Positions 1-6,017 of a DNA stretch of 6,017 bases are shown here, piece after piece. Below the pieces are notes generated by a model. It searched no databases. It was not told the DNA's origin and saw nothing but the letters and a program-made list of their open reading frames with translations. This stretch comes from an uncultured Porphyromonas sp. (GTDB lineage Bacteria; Bacteroidota; Bacteroidia; Bacteroidales; Porphyromonadaceae), in assembly GCA_945875135.1 (NCBI GenBank), contig CAMCJO010000146.1, forward strand, positions 1 to 6,017, read 5' to 3'. Within the stretch, counting starts at the first letter, position 1; every line of letters starts with the position of its first letter. The position numbers were made by a program, and so were the translations under genes.

Positions 1-62
1 TTTTTCACTACCTTAGTAGACCGTATACGATTACTCACTTCAAATAAACAGAAGACTATCTC

Positions 63-896
63 ATGAATCGCGAGCAAATCATAGCACAAATACGAGCCAA
101 GCGCAGCTATCTCTGCGTGGGTCTCGATCCAGATATACAGAAGTTGCCTCCGCACTTGCTGAAGGGGGATAATCCTATCCTAGATTTCAACAAAGCGATC
201 ATCGATGCCACAGCACAGTACGCTATCGCATTCAAGCTGAACTTGGCTTTTTATGAAACCCTTGGGGCTTTCGGCATGCAAGTCTTTGGCGATACGGTGG
301 ACTACATACGTCAGAACTATCCCGAGCAGCTGATCATCGCCGATGCTAAGCGTGGCGACATAGGCAATACGAGCAAGATGTATGCGCGTGCCTTCTACGA
401 AAACTTTAAGGTCGATGCGCTCACCGTGGCTCCCTACATGGGTAGCGACAGTGTGCTGCCTTTCCTAGAGTATAGCGACAAGTGGGTGATCCTACTCGCC
501 TTGACGAGCAATCAGGGAGCGCAGGACTTTCAGATGCTCCATACGGGCGAGGAGACTTGTCTCTTCGAGCAGGTACTCAAGAAGGCTCTGAGCTGGGAGG
601 GTGCAGACCACATCATGTTTGTCGTGGGTGCTACGCAGAGCAATCTGATGCAGCGTGTGCGTGCGGTGGCTCCCAACGCCTTCCTCCTCGTACCGGGTGT
701 AGGTGCTCAGGGTGGTAGCCTAGAGGCGGTCGCTGAGCATGCGATGACGAGCGACTGCGGGCTGATCGTCAATAGTTCGCGTGGCATCATCTATGCGGGC
801 AATGACGAGCGCTTTGCCTCTGCCTCTGCGCAAGCAGCCTCTGACCTGGCACGCCAGATGGAGCAGACGCTCATAGACAAGGGTATCATAGACTAA
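63..896 (+). CDS. pyrF: Orotidine 5'-phosphate decarboxylase (PyrF)
   Basis: Cytoplasmic enzyme that decarboxylates OMP to UMP, the last step of de novo pyrimidine synthesis. The 277-residue protein fits the longer bacterial OMP decarboxylase class (about 270-280 residues) rather than the roughly 230-residue E. coli type. Visible signatures are CVGLDPD at residues 18-24, AFKLN at 56-60 with its substrate-contacting lysine, the catalytic ADAKRGDIGNT at 93-103 (the Asp-Lys-x-x-Asp array is D94, K96, D99), PGVGAQGG at 211-218, and NSSRGI at 237-242, where the arginine would contact the phosphate. The ATG at 63 is chosen because the following residues match the usual start of the family, a short helix before the first barrel strand; no clear Shine-Dalgarno precedes it. 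It is followed after 12 bases by lpxD, so co-transcription is likely. Identity is secure; its operon role is inferred. Confidence 0.97.
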   Translation: MNREQIIAQIRAKRSYLCVGLDPDIQKLPPHLLKGDNPILDFNKAIIDATAQYAIAFKLNLAFYETLGAFGMQVFGDTVDYIRQNYPEQLIIADAKRGDIGNTSKMYARAFYENFKVDALTVAPYMGSDSVLPFLEYSDKWVILLALTSNQGAQDFQMLHTGEETCLFEQVLKKALSWEGADHIMFVVGATQSNLMQRVRAVAPNAFLLVPGVGAQGGSLEAVAEHAMTSDCGLIVNSSRGIIYAGNDERFASASAQAASDLARQMEQTLIDKGIID

Positions 897-908
897 TATA
901 TAAGGTAG

Positions 909-1937
909 ATGTATACAGTTGCAGACATTGCCAAGCTAATCGGTGGTACGCTAGAGGGCGACGGCACAGCTCAGCTACAAGGCTTCGCAGGCATTGAACA
1001 GGCGAAAGCAGGTGACTTGAGCTTTCTCGCTAATATGAAATACGAGCCCTACCTCTACACGACACACGCCTCGGCGGTACTCGTTGACGAGAAGTTTGCT
1101 CCGACACAGCCTTGCTCTACGACTTTGATCCGTGTGGCAAACCCTTACGAGACGCTCTCACAGCTGATGCGACTCTACGTCTCTCAGCAGGAGCCTCACT
1201 GGACGGGCGTCCACCCGACGGCTATTGTAGACCCTTCGGTAGAGATACCCAAGGAGTGCATCATCGGCCCGTATGTCTGCATCGAAGCGGATGTCAAGCT
1301 TGGCGAGCAGGTCATCATCTCGGCGCACTGCGTCATCGGGACCAACTGCTCTATCGGTGACCACACGACACTACATCCACGGGTCACGCTTTACTCGGAT
1401 AGCATCATCGGCCATCATTGCCGCATCCATGCGGGTACGGTCATCGGTGCTGATGGCTTCGGCTTTGCCCCTACGGATCATGGCTATGACAAGATCCCGC
1501 AGATAGGACATGTGGAGATAGGAGACAACGTGGAGATAGGTGCGAATAGTTGCATCGATCGCGCTACTATGGGCGTGACGCGCATCGCTTCGGGTGTCAA
1601 GATCGACAACCTCGTACAGATCGCGCACAACTGCACCGTCGATGAGCACACGGTCATCGCTGCCCAGGCGGGACTAGCAGGCTCAGCACACATCAAGGAG
1701 TGGTGCCAGCTGGGCGGTCAGGTCGGCATAGCTGGTCACCTCACCGTAGGCGACCACTCGCAGCTCGGTGGCCAGACGGGCGTACTGGGCAATCTCCAGC
1801 CACACAGCGTCGTGATGGGCGCTCCCGCCATGCCTGTGGGTAAGGCACTACGTGCTTTCGCCACGCTTCCTAAGCTTCCTGAGCTGATGCGTCGCGTAGA
1901 CAAGCTCGAAGAGCAGGTCTCCGCAGAAACTAAATAG
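909..1937 (+). CDS. lpxD: UDP-3-O-(3-hydroxyacyl)glucosamine N-acyltransferase (LpxD)
   Basis: Third enzyme of lipid A synthesis: it transfers a (3R)-hydroxyacyl chain from acyl-ACP to the free 2-amino group made by LpxC, giving UDP-2,3-diacylglucosamine in the cytoplasm. Length, 342 residues, matches the family (about 340). Residues 1 to about 100 form the uridine-binding N-terminal domain, and EGDG at 16-19 is typical. About 101-310 is a left-handed parallel beta-helix built of hexapeptide repeats, clear from recurring I/V-G-x-x-x-x-I spacing. ADGFGFAP lies at 181-188, the catalytic histidine is H240 in NLVQIAHN (234-241), and GAPA at 304-307 ends the helix. The last 30 residues are a charged helix (LMRRVDKLEEQV) expected at the trimer ACP-binding end. 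A weak AAGG at 902-905 precedes the ATG. The gene sits between pyrF and lpxC-fabZ. Assignment is very sure; acyl length preference cannot be read. Confidence 0.97.
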   Translation: MYTVADIAKLIGGTLEGDGTAQLQGFAGIEQAKAGDLSFLANMKYEPYLYTTHASAVLVDEKFAPTQPCSTTLIRVANPYETLSQLMRLYVSQQEPHWTGVHPTAIVDPSVEIPKECIIGPYVCIEADVKLGEQVIISAHCVIGTNCSIGDHTTLHPRVTLYSDSIIGHHCRIHAGTVIGADGFGFAPTDHGYDKIPQIGHVEIGDNVEIGANSCIDRATMGVTRIASGVKIDNLVQIAHNCTVDEHTVIAAQAGLAGSAHIKEWCQLGGQVGIAGHLTVGDHSQLGGQTGVLGNLQPHSVVMGAPAMPVGKALRAFATLPKLPELMRRVDKLEEQVSAETK

Positions 1938-1968
1938 ACACATTTGTAAAAGCAGACACACTCACGTT

Positions 1969-3351
1969 ATGAATCAGTACACACTCGCTACGACACTCAC
2001 CTTCCAAGGTGTAGGACTTCACACAGGAGCCAACCGCACCTTGACCCTCTCCCCTGCGGAGCCTCATAGTGGTTATCAGATCTGTCGCTCCGACCTCGAG
2101 GGGCACCCCGTGATCCCCGCTTATGCGGACTATGTCACGACGACGCAACGTGCTACTCGTATAGAGCGTGGCACTGTGCAGGTCTCTACGCTCGAGCATT
2201 GCCTCAGCGCACTCTATGCGCTCGGCGTGGACAACTGTCTGATCACGGTAGATGGTGACGAAGCGCCTATACTAGACGGATCTGCCTATCCTTATGTACA
2301 GGCGATCCAAGAGGCAGGACTCAAGGAGCAGTCTGCTGCTCGCGAGGTCTTTGTGGTACGTAAGCCTATCGAGGTGAGAGATGAGGAGACAGGAGCCTCC
2401 ATTCTCCTTCTTCCATCAGATCAGCTCGGCGTAGAGGCGCACCTAAGCTTTGCCTCCCCGCTGCTGAGCAACCAATACGCTTCGCTGCGTGACCTCAGCC
2501 GCTACGGCGAGGAGGTAGCCGAGGCACGGTCCTTCGTCTTCGTACGAGAGATACTGCCTCTCCTCAGTCAGGGCTTGATCAAGGGCGGAGACCTAGCCAA
2601 TGCGATGGTGATCAACGATGAGCCGCTCACTGAGAGCGATGCCAAGGCACTGGCAGAGGCTCTGCATCGTCCTGTTGCGGAAGTGAATCAGCTAGGCGTG
2701 ATCAACCCGAAGGAGGGCATCCCGAACGAGCCCGCACGTCACAAGATCATCGATATACTAGGCGATCTAGCCCTAGCTGGCATCTTCGTGCAGGGGCATA
2801 TCATAGCAACCAAGCCTGGCCATAAGATCAATAACAAGCTAGCACGGGCGATCCGCAAGGAGATCAAAGGAATGGAGACACAGCCGCCCGTCTATGATCC
2901 CAATGCGACCCCTGTACTCGACCTGAACCAGATCAAAGGTCTCCTACCCCACCGCTATCCTTTCCTCCTTGTGGACAAGGTGATCCACCTAGACAAGGAC
3001 CATATCGTGGGGGTTAAGAATGTGAGCTTCAACGAGACTTTCTTCCTCGGTCACTTCCCCACAGAGCCTGTCATGCCAGGCGTACTCATCGTCGAGGCGA
3101 TGGCGCAGACGGCTGGGCTACTCGTACTCAGTGGCATCGAAGACCCCGAGCGCTACTCAACTTACTTCCTGACGATCAACAATGTGAAGTTCAGAAACAA
3201 GGTGGTGCCAGGCGACACCCTCCTCTTTAAGGTGATGCTCACCAGTGAGGTGCGTCGTGGCTTAGCCAGCGTCAGAGGGCTCACCTTCGTGGGTAGTCAG
3301 TTGGTTTGTGAGGCCGATTTCATGGCTCAGATAGTAAAGAATAAGGAGTAA
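1969..3351 (+). CDS. lpxC/fabZ: Bifunctional LpxC deacetylase / FabZ dehydratase fusion
   Basis: Two enzymes in one 460-residue chain. Residues 1 to about 305 are LpxC, the zinc deacetylase that removes acetate from UDP-3-O-acyl-GlcNAc, the committed step of lipid A synthesis. GVGLHTG is at 14-20. The zinc ligands by family pattern are H77 (in TLEHCLSAL), H258 and D262 (in [10 protein letters not shown]). E76 is the probable general base and H285 in GHKINNK the second catalytic residue. Residues 306-318 form a short linker. About 319-460 is FabZ, the (3R)-hydroxyacyl-ACP dehydratase of fatty acid elongation, with [14 protein letters not shown] (325-338), catalytic H362 in [11 protein letters not shown], and E376 in EAMAQ. 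Both active sites look intact and there is no stop or frameshift between them. This fusion is known in Bacteroidota. LpxC carries about 22 residues more than E. coli before H258. The ATG at 1969 gives the normal LpxC N-terminus. It probably lies in one operon with lpxD and lpxA. Confidence 0.97.
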   Translation: MNQYTLATTLTFQGVGLHTGANRTLTLSPAEPHSGYQICRSDLEGHPVIPAYADYVTTTQRATRIERGTVQVSTLEHCLSALYALGVDNCLITVDGDEAPILDGSAYPYVQAIQEAGLKEQSAAREVFVVRKPIEVRDEETGASILLLPSDQLGVEAHLSFASPLLSNQYASLRDLSRYGEEVAEARSFVFVREILPLLSQGLIKGGDLANAMVINDEPLTESDAKALAEALHRPVAEVNQLGVINPKEGIPNEPARHKIIDILGDLALAGIFVQGHIIATKPGHKINNKLARAIRKEIKGMETQPPVYDPNATPVLDLNQIKGLLPHRYPFLLVDKVIHLDKDHIVGVKNVSFNETFFLGHFPTEPVMPGVLIVEAMAQTAGLLVLSGIEDPERYSTYFLTINNVKFRNKVVPGDTLLFKVMLTSEVRRGLASVRGLTFVGSQLVCEADFMAQIVKNKE

Positions 3352-3368
3352 ACAATCATATCCACTAT

Positions 3369-4160
3369 ATGGCTCAAACGCTTATATCTCCTCTTGCTCA
3401 GGTGCACCCTGAGGCACAGATAGGAGCTGAGGTGACGGTCGGTCCTTTTGTCACCATCGAGGCCAACACGGTCATCGGCGACCGCACAGTCCTAGACCAA
3501 GGCTGCATAATTCGCAGCGGAGCGCGCATCGGTAGCGACTGTCACATACATCCCTATGCTGTCATCGCAGGGATACCGCAAGACCTAAAGTTCAAAGGTG
3601 AGGAGACCACAGCCGTCATCGGTGACCATACGACCATCCGAGAGTTCGCCACCGTCAATCGTGGTACCGCCTCGCGTGGCACTACAGTCATCGGCAATGA
3701 CTGTCTTATTATGGCTTACTCACACGTAGCTCACGACTGTATCCTCAAGGATCACATCATCCTAGGCAATGCGACACAGCTCGCTGGGGAGGTCGAGATA
3801 GATGACTACGCTATCCTCAGTGGCGCCGTACTAGTACATCAGTTTGTACGCATCTCACAGCATGTGATGATACAGGGAGGCTCTAAGGTGACCAAGGACA
3901 TACCGCCCTACTGTCTCGTGGGGCGTGATCCGATCGTCTATTGTGGCATCAACATTGTAGGGCTACATCGCAGAGACTTCACTAGCGAGCAGATCTTTCT
4001 GATCAATGACATCTACCGTACACTCTATCAGAGTGGTCTCAACAATAGCGAGGCACTCGTAGAGATACAGGGACGCTATCCACAGTGTTACGAGCGAGAC
4101 CTAATATACGACTTTATCAGCGACAGCAAACGTGGCATCGTACGGGGATCTATGGATTAG
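3369..4160 (+). CDS. lpxA: UDP-N-acetylglucosamine O-acyltransferase (LpxA)
   Basis: First enzyme of lipid A synthesis: it moves a (3R)-hydroxyacyl group from acyl-ACP to the 3-OH of UDP-GlcNAc, reversibly, as a cytoplasmic homotrimer. The 263 residues match the family (E. coli about 262). Residues 5 to about 190 are hexapeptide repeats of a left-handed beta-helix starting ISPLAQVHPEAQIG. IPQDLKFKGEET at 69-80 is a family signature loop. Catalytic histidine is H122 in SHVAHDC, and HQF at 157-159 lines the active site. G170 aligns by eye with E. coli G173, the acyl-chain ruler, which favours a long chain (C14 or more). Residues 191-263 are the C-terminal helical domain with the usual GLHRRDF. 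It lies 17 bases after lpxC-fabZ, with no strong ribosome-binding site. Identity is secure; the chain-length statement is inference. Confidence 0.97.
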   Translation: MAQTLISPLAQVHPEAQIGAEVTVGPFVTIEANTVIGDRTVLDQGCIIRSGARIGSDCHIHPYAVIAGIPQDLKFKGEETTAVIGDHTTIREFATVNRGTASRGTTVIGNDCLIMAYSHVAHDCILKDHIILGNATQLAGEVEIDDYAILSGAVLVHQFVRISQHVMIQGGSKVTKDIPPYCLVGRDPIVYCGINIVGLHRRDFTSEQIFLINDIYRTLYQSGLNNSEALVEIQGRYPQCYERDLIYDFISDSKRGIVRGSMD

Positions 4161-4223
4161 CCCTAGACAAAAGCTCCGAGACCATGGCTAAGTCGCAATC
4201 AACTAAACACAATAGCTGAAACA

Positions 4224-5756
4224 ATGAAAAAGATACTCGTCGGACGCCAATGGGGTGCCACAGATCGCTATATCCTCGAGCGTGATCACCTCTCCATTCA
4301 CGACCTTGTAGAGCGTGTCGCTCAGCGTTTTGTCGCAGAGCTTAGGAGTATCTCAGACCTACCACAGGGCATCGTCTACGTCTTCGCAGGTCCTGGCAAT
4401 AACGGGGCTGACGGGATTGCCATAGCACGACGCTTGCTGCAAGAGGGCCATCGGGTACATTGCTACCTCTTTTGCAAGCAAGAGGAGGATCTCTCGGAGG
4501 CTTGCGCTTGGCAACAGACGAAGCTAAAGGAGTTTCACCCAGATGCTCTGACCATTGTCGCAGATGAGTTTCACCCCCCGCTACTAACCGCTCAGACGCT
4601 TGTCATTGATGCGCTCTTTGGCACTGGGCTCTCGCATCCTCTAGAGGGAGGCTTTGCAGTGCTTGTAGATCAATTGATCAACGCATCTCCAGCCACGGTC
4701 ATTGCTGTGGACATACCCTCAGGACTCTACGACAAGGACAATAGTGAGAACAACCTGCAGGCGATCATTAAGGCGGACTACACCCTCTCCTGCGAAAGCC
4801 CTAAGATAGCCCTACTCCTATCGGACAATGAGTGCTACACGGGCTCGCTACGTCTTCTCTCGCTCAGTCTCAATATGGACGATGACTCCGCCATTCAGAC
4901 TGATTACTACCTCTACACTCCTCAAGATGCTCGCAGAGCCTTAAAGCCTCTCTCTCACTTTGCACATAAAGGGACACAGGGACATGCGCTCCTCATAGCA
5001 GGCTCCGAAACGATGGCGGGCGCAGCGATGCTAGCAGGTATGGGCGCTATGCGCTCGGGACTAGGCAAGCTCACGATGCATCTACCTAGCTCACTCGCTC
5101 AGCTAGCAAACACACTCCTACCTGAGGCACTCGTTGATAAGGACAAAGAGGAGGCCATCGTTGGTAGCCTCCCAAAGGAGCTACACAGTTACCAAGCTAT
5201 CGCCATGGGGCCTGGCATCGGCACAGCCCCGCTCACGCTGCATCTCTTGGAGCATCTACTGCAAAACATACAGCCCGAGACGCCCCTACTACTCGATGCC
5301 GATGCGCTGAACCTCCTAGCTCTTCACCCTGAGCTACTGAGCGTCTTGCCCAAGGACACCATCATCACGCCACATCCAGGCGAACTAGACCGCATCACGG
5401 GAAGCTCTCTCGATGATCACCACCGCCTGACCAAAGCACAGGAGCTAGCCATGGAGCAAGAGATCATCGTCGTACTCAAGGGGGCTAACACAGCCACCTG
5501 CCTGCCCACGGGCGAGGTTATCTTTAACAGTTCAGGTACACCAGCCCTCGCCACCGCCGGCAGTGGAGACGTACTCACTGGCATCATCCTCTCGCTCCTA
5601 GCGCAGGGCTACACACCCGCTGAGGCAGCTCCGCTAGGCGTCTACATCCATGGGTTGACAGCCAATCATTATGGCGAGCGACACTCGCCACGCGGTATGA
5701 TAGCCCGCGACATAGCTGAGATGCTCCCCGCTGTCCTCAAGATTGTCGAGCAGTAA
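4224..5756 (+). CDS. nnr: Bifunctional NAD(P)H-hydrate epimerase / ADP-dependent dehydratase (Nnr)
   Basis: Metabolite-repair enzyme: the N-terminal half interconverts the R and S forms of hydrated NADH/NADPH, and the C-terminal half dehydrates the S form using ADP, restoring NAD(P)H. Its 510 residues match the fused YjeF-type proteins (about 500). Epimerase domain, about 1-218: AGPGNNGADG at 55-64 (nucleotide loop, usually GNNGGDG), VIDALFGTGL at 127-136, VDIPSGLYD at 162-170. A linker follows at about 219-238. Dehydratase domain, about 239-510, ribokinase-like: HKGTQGHALLIAGS (248-261), MGPGIGT (328-334), LDADALNLL (357-365), TPHPGE (382-387), LKGANT (418-423), and the anion-hole/catalytic segment TAGSGDVLTG (444-453) with D449. 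No signal peptide. It starts 63 bases after lpxA, the widest gap here, so it may be read through or have its own promoter; no promoter is evident. The role is unrelated to lipid A. Confidence 0.95.
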   Translation: MKKILVGRQWGATDRYILERDHLSIHDLVERVAQRFVAELRSISDLPQGIVYVFAGPGNNGADGIAIARRLLQEGHRVHCYLFCKQEEDLSEACAWQQTKLKEFHPDALTIVADEFHPPLLTAQTLVIDALFGTGLSHPLEGGFAVLVDQLINASPATVIAVDIPSGLYDKDNSENNLQAIIKADYTLSCESPKIALLLSDNECYTGSLRLLSLSLNMDDDSAIQTDYYLYTPQDARRALKPLSHFAHKGTQGHALLIAGSETMAGAAMLAGMGAMRSGLGKLTMHLPSSLAQLANTLLPEALVDKDKEEAIVGSLPKELHSYQAIAMGPGIGTAPLTLHLLEHLLQNIQPETPLLLDADALNLLALHPELLSVLPKDTIITPHPGELDRITGSSLDDHHRLTKAQELAMEQEIIVVLKGANTATCLPTGEVIFNSSGTPALATAGSGDVLTGIILSLLAQGYTPAEAAPLGVYIHGLTANHYGERHSPRGMIARDIAEMLPAVLKIVEQ

Positions 5757-5787
5757 TCTTGCACCTATTATATAGTACTGCAAAGTT

Positions 5788-6017
5788 ATGAAGCATCTTC
5801 GGCACCAAAGCCTCCTACTACTCTCAGAACTCCTCTGTCTGCTCGTGAGCTTCGCTAGTTGCTCTAAACGGCAGAAGCCCGAAGAGCTGCTACAAAAGGC
5901 AATCATACAGCAGTACCAGAGCGTTGGTAAGCTACTTCTCACGGAGACTACCCTCCAGAAGGCGGTCACCCTACAGGATCCCAAGATTACCTTTTACGAT
6001 ATCAATAGCTTCAAGGA
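5788..6017 (+). CDS. Putative lipoprotein, N-terminal part, cut by window end
   Basis: Open from the ATG at 5788 to the end of the window, 76 complete codons, with no stop. The start gives a bacterial lipoprotein signal: basic N-region (MKHLRHQ), hydrophobic segment about residues 9-21, and a lipobox-like FASC at 22-25 with C25 as the lipidated residue. Two features are imperfect: a glutamate (E14) within the hydrophobic stretch and phenylalanine at the -3 position. After the cysteine comes SKRQKPEE, basic rather than the acidic stretch linked to surface export in Bacteroidota, so a periplasm-facing lipoprotein is more likely. The mature part (VGKLLLTETTLQKAVTLQD at 46-64) faintly recalls DUF4230-type proteins, but this is a guess from memory and too short to name. 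It lies 31 bases after nnr on the same strand and may be co-transcribed. That a gene is here is likely; its function is unknown. Confidence 0.72.
   Translation, partial: MKHLRHQSLLLLSELLCLLVSFASCSKRQKPEELLQKAIIQQYQSVGKLLLTETTLQKAVTLQDPKITFYDINSFK

Noticed and set aside
1..62. Promoter for the cluster upstream of pyrF, including the palindrome CGTATACG at 22-29.
   Set aside because: No Bacteroidota-type -7 box (TAnnTTTG) with a -33 partner is visible, and an 8-base palindrome is common by chance. The stretch is too short to judge.
1..66. Open frame from base 1 that ends in TGA at 64-66, overlapping the pyrF ATG (ATGA), as if an upstream gene were translationally coupled.
   Set aside because: Only 21 codons are visible and they do not resemble the end of any protein I know (for example release factor 1, a neighbour of pyrF in some relatives). 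A run this short is expected by chance.
1371..1696. Overlapping antisense frames of 70-92 codons inside lpxD.
   Set aside because: They arise from the regular hexapeptide-repeat coding sequence of lpxD and have no recognisable protein features.
1210..1830. Possible DNA repeat array in lpxD (recurring ATCGG/ATAGG units), and similarly in lpxA.
   Set aside because: The periodicity reflects the hexapeptide repeats of the left-handed beta-helix proteins; the spacing follows codons and the units are not conserved as DNA.
1938..1968. ATTTG before lpxC-fabZ as part of a -7 promoter element.
   Set aside because: The TA at the start of the element is missing and no -33 partner is placed correctly; the 31-base gap fits an operon spacer better.
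4157..4191. Terminator hairpin after lpxA (TTAGCC paired with GGCTAA).
   Set aside because: The stem is six bases with a 23-base loop and no T-tract follows, and part of the stem lies in the lpxA stop codon. It is not a credible terminator.
5634..5984. 116-codon open frame on the minus strand across the nnr end and lipoprotein start.
   Set aside because: It runs antisense to a well-supported nnr C-terminus, shows no family motif, and its composition looks like a frame shadow.

Overview
The window holds five complete genes and the beginning of a sixth. All six lie on the + strand and are closely spaced, so they probably form one transcription unit or part of one. By eye the composition is slightly above half G+C. 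The likely source is a member of Bacteroidota, probably order Bacteroidales and possibly Porphyromonas-like. This rests on the lpxD – lpxC/fabZ fusion – lpxA order, the translational LpxC–FabZ fusion typical of that phylum, the roughly 275-residue class of OMP decarboxylase, a bifunctional Nnr, and the lack of strong Shine-Dalgarno sequences. The genus is an inference from overall resemblance; no search was run.

Layout. Positions 1-62 are a short leader with no gene I can recognise. pyrF (63-896) makes UMP. After 12 bases comes lpxD (909-1937), after 31 bases the fused lpxC-fabZ (1969-3351), and after 17 bases lpxA (3369-4160). A 63-base gap, the longest between genes, leads to nnr (4224-5756), a fused NAD(P)H-hydrate epimerase/dehydratase. 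After another 31 bases a lipoprotein gene starts at 5788 and runs off the end of the window.

How the genes work together. LpxA, LpxC and LpxD catalyse the first three steps of lipid A synthesis (acylation of UDP-GlcNAc, deacetylation, second acylation). FabZ dehydrates the same class of (3R)-hydroxyacyl-ACP that LpxA and LpxD consume, so the lpxC-fabZ fusion places the branch point between membrane phospholipid and lipid A in one polypeptide. The gene order is the reverse of the reaction order. lpxB and lpxH are not in the window. pyrF supplies UMP, the precursor of the UDP carrier used by the Lpx enzymes. That gives a plausible but unproven reason for the linkage. Nnr is a housekeeping repair enzyme with no direct tie to lipid A.

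Catalytic residues can be found in every complete enzyme, and I see no frameshift, mobile element, RNA gene, CRISPR array or convincing terminator. This looks like an ordinary core-genome region. I do not see evidence for a previously undescribed system. The points worth a second look are modest: the pyrF–lpx linkage, the extra segment in LpxC, the acyl-chain ruler residue in LpxA, a GAD variant in the Nnr glycine loop, and the unidentified terminal lipoprotein.
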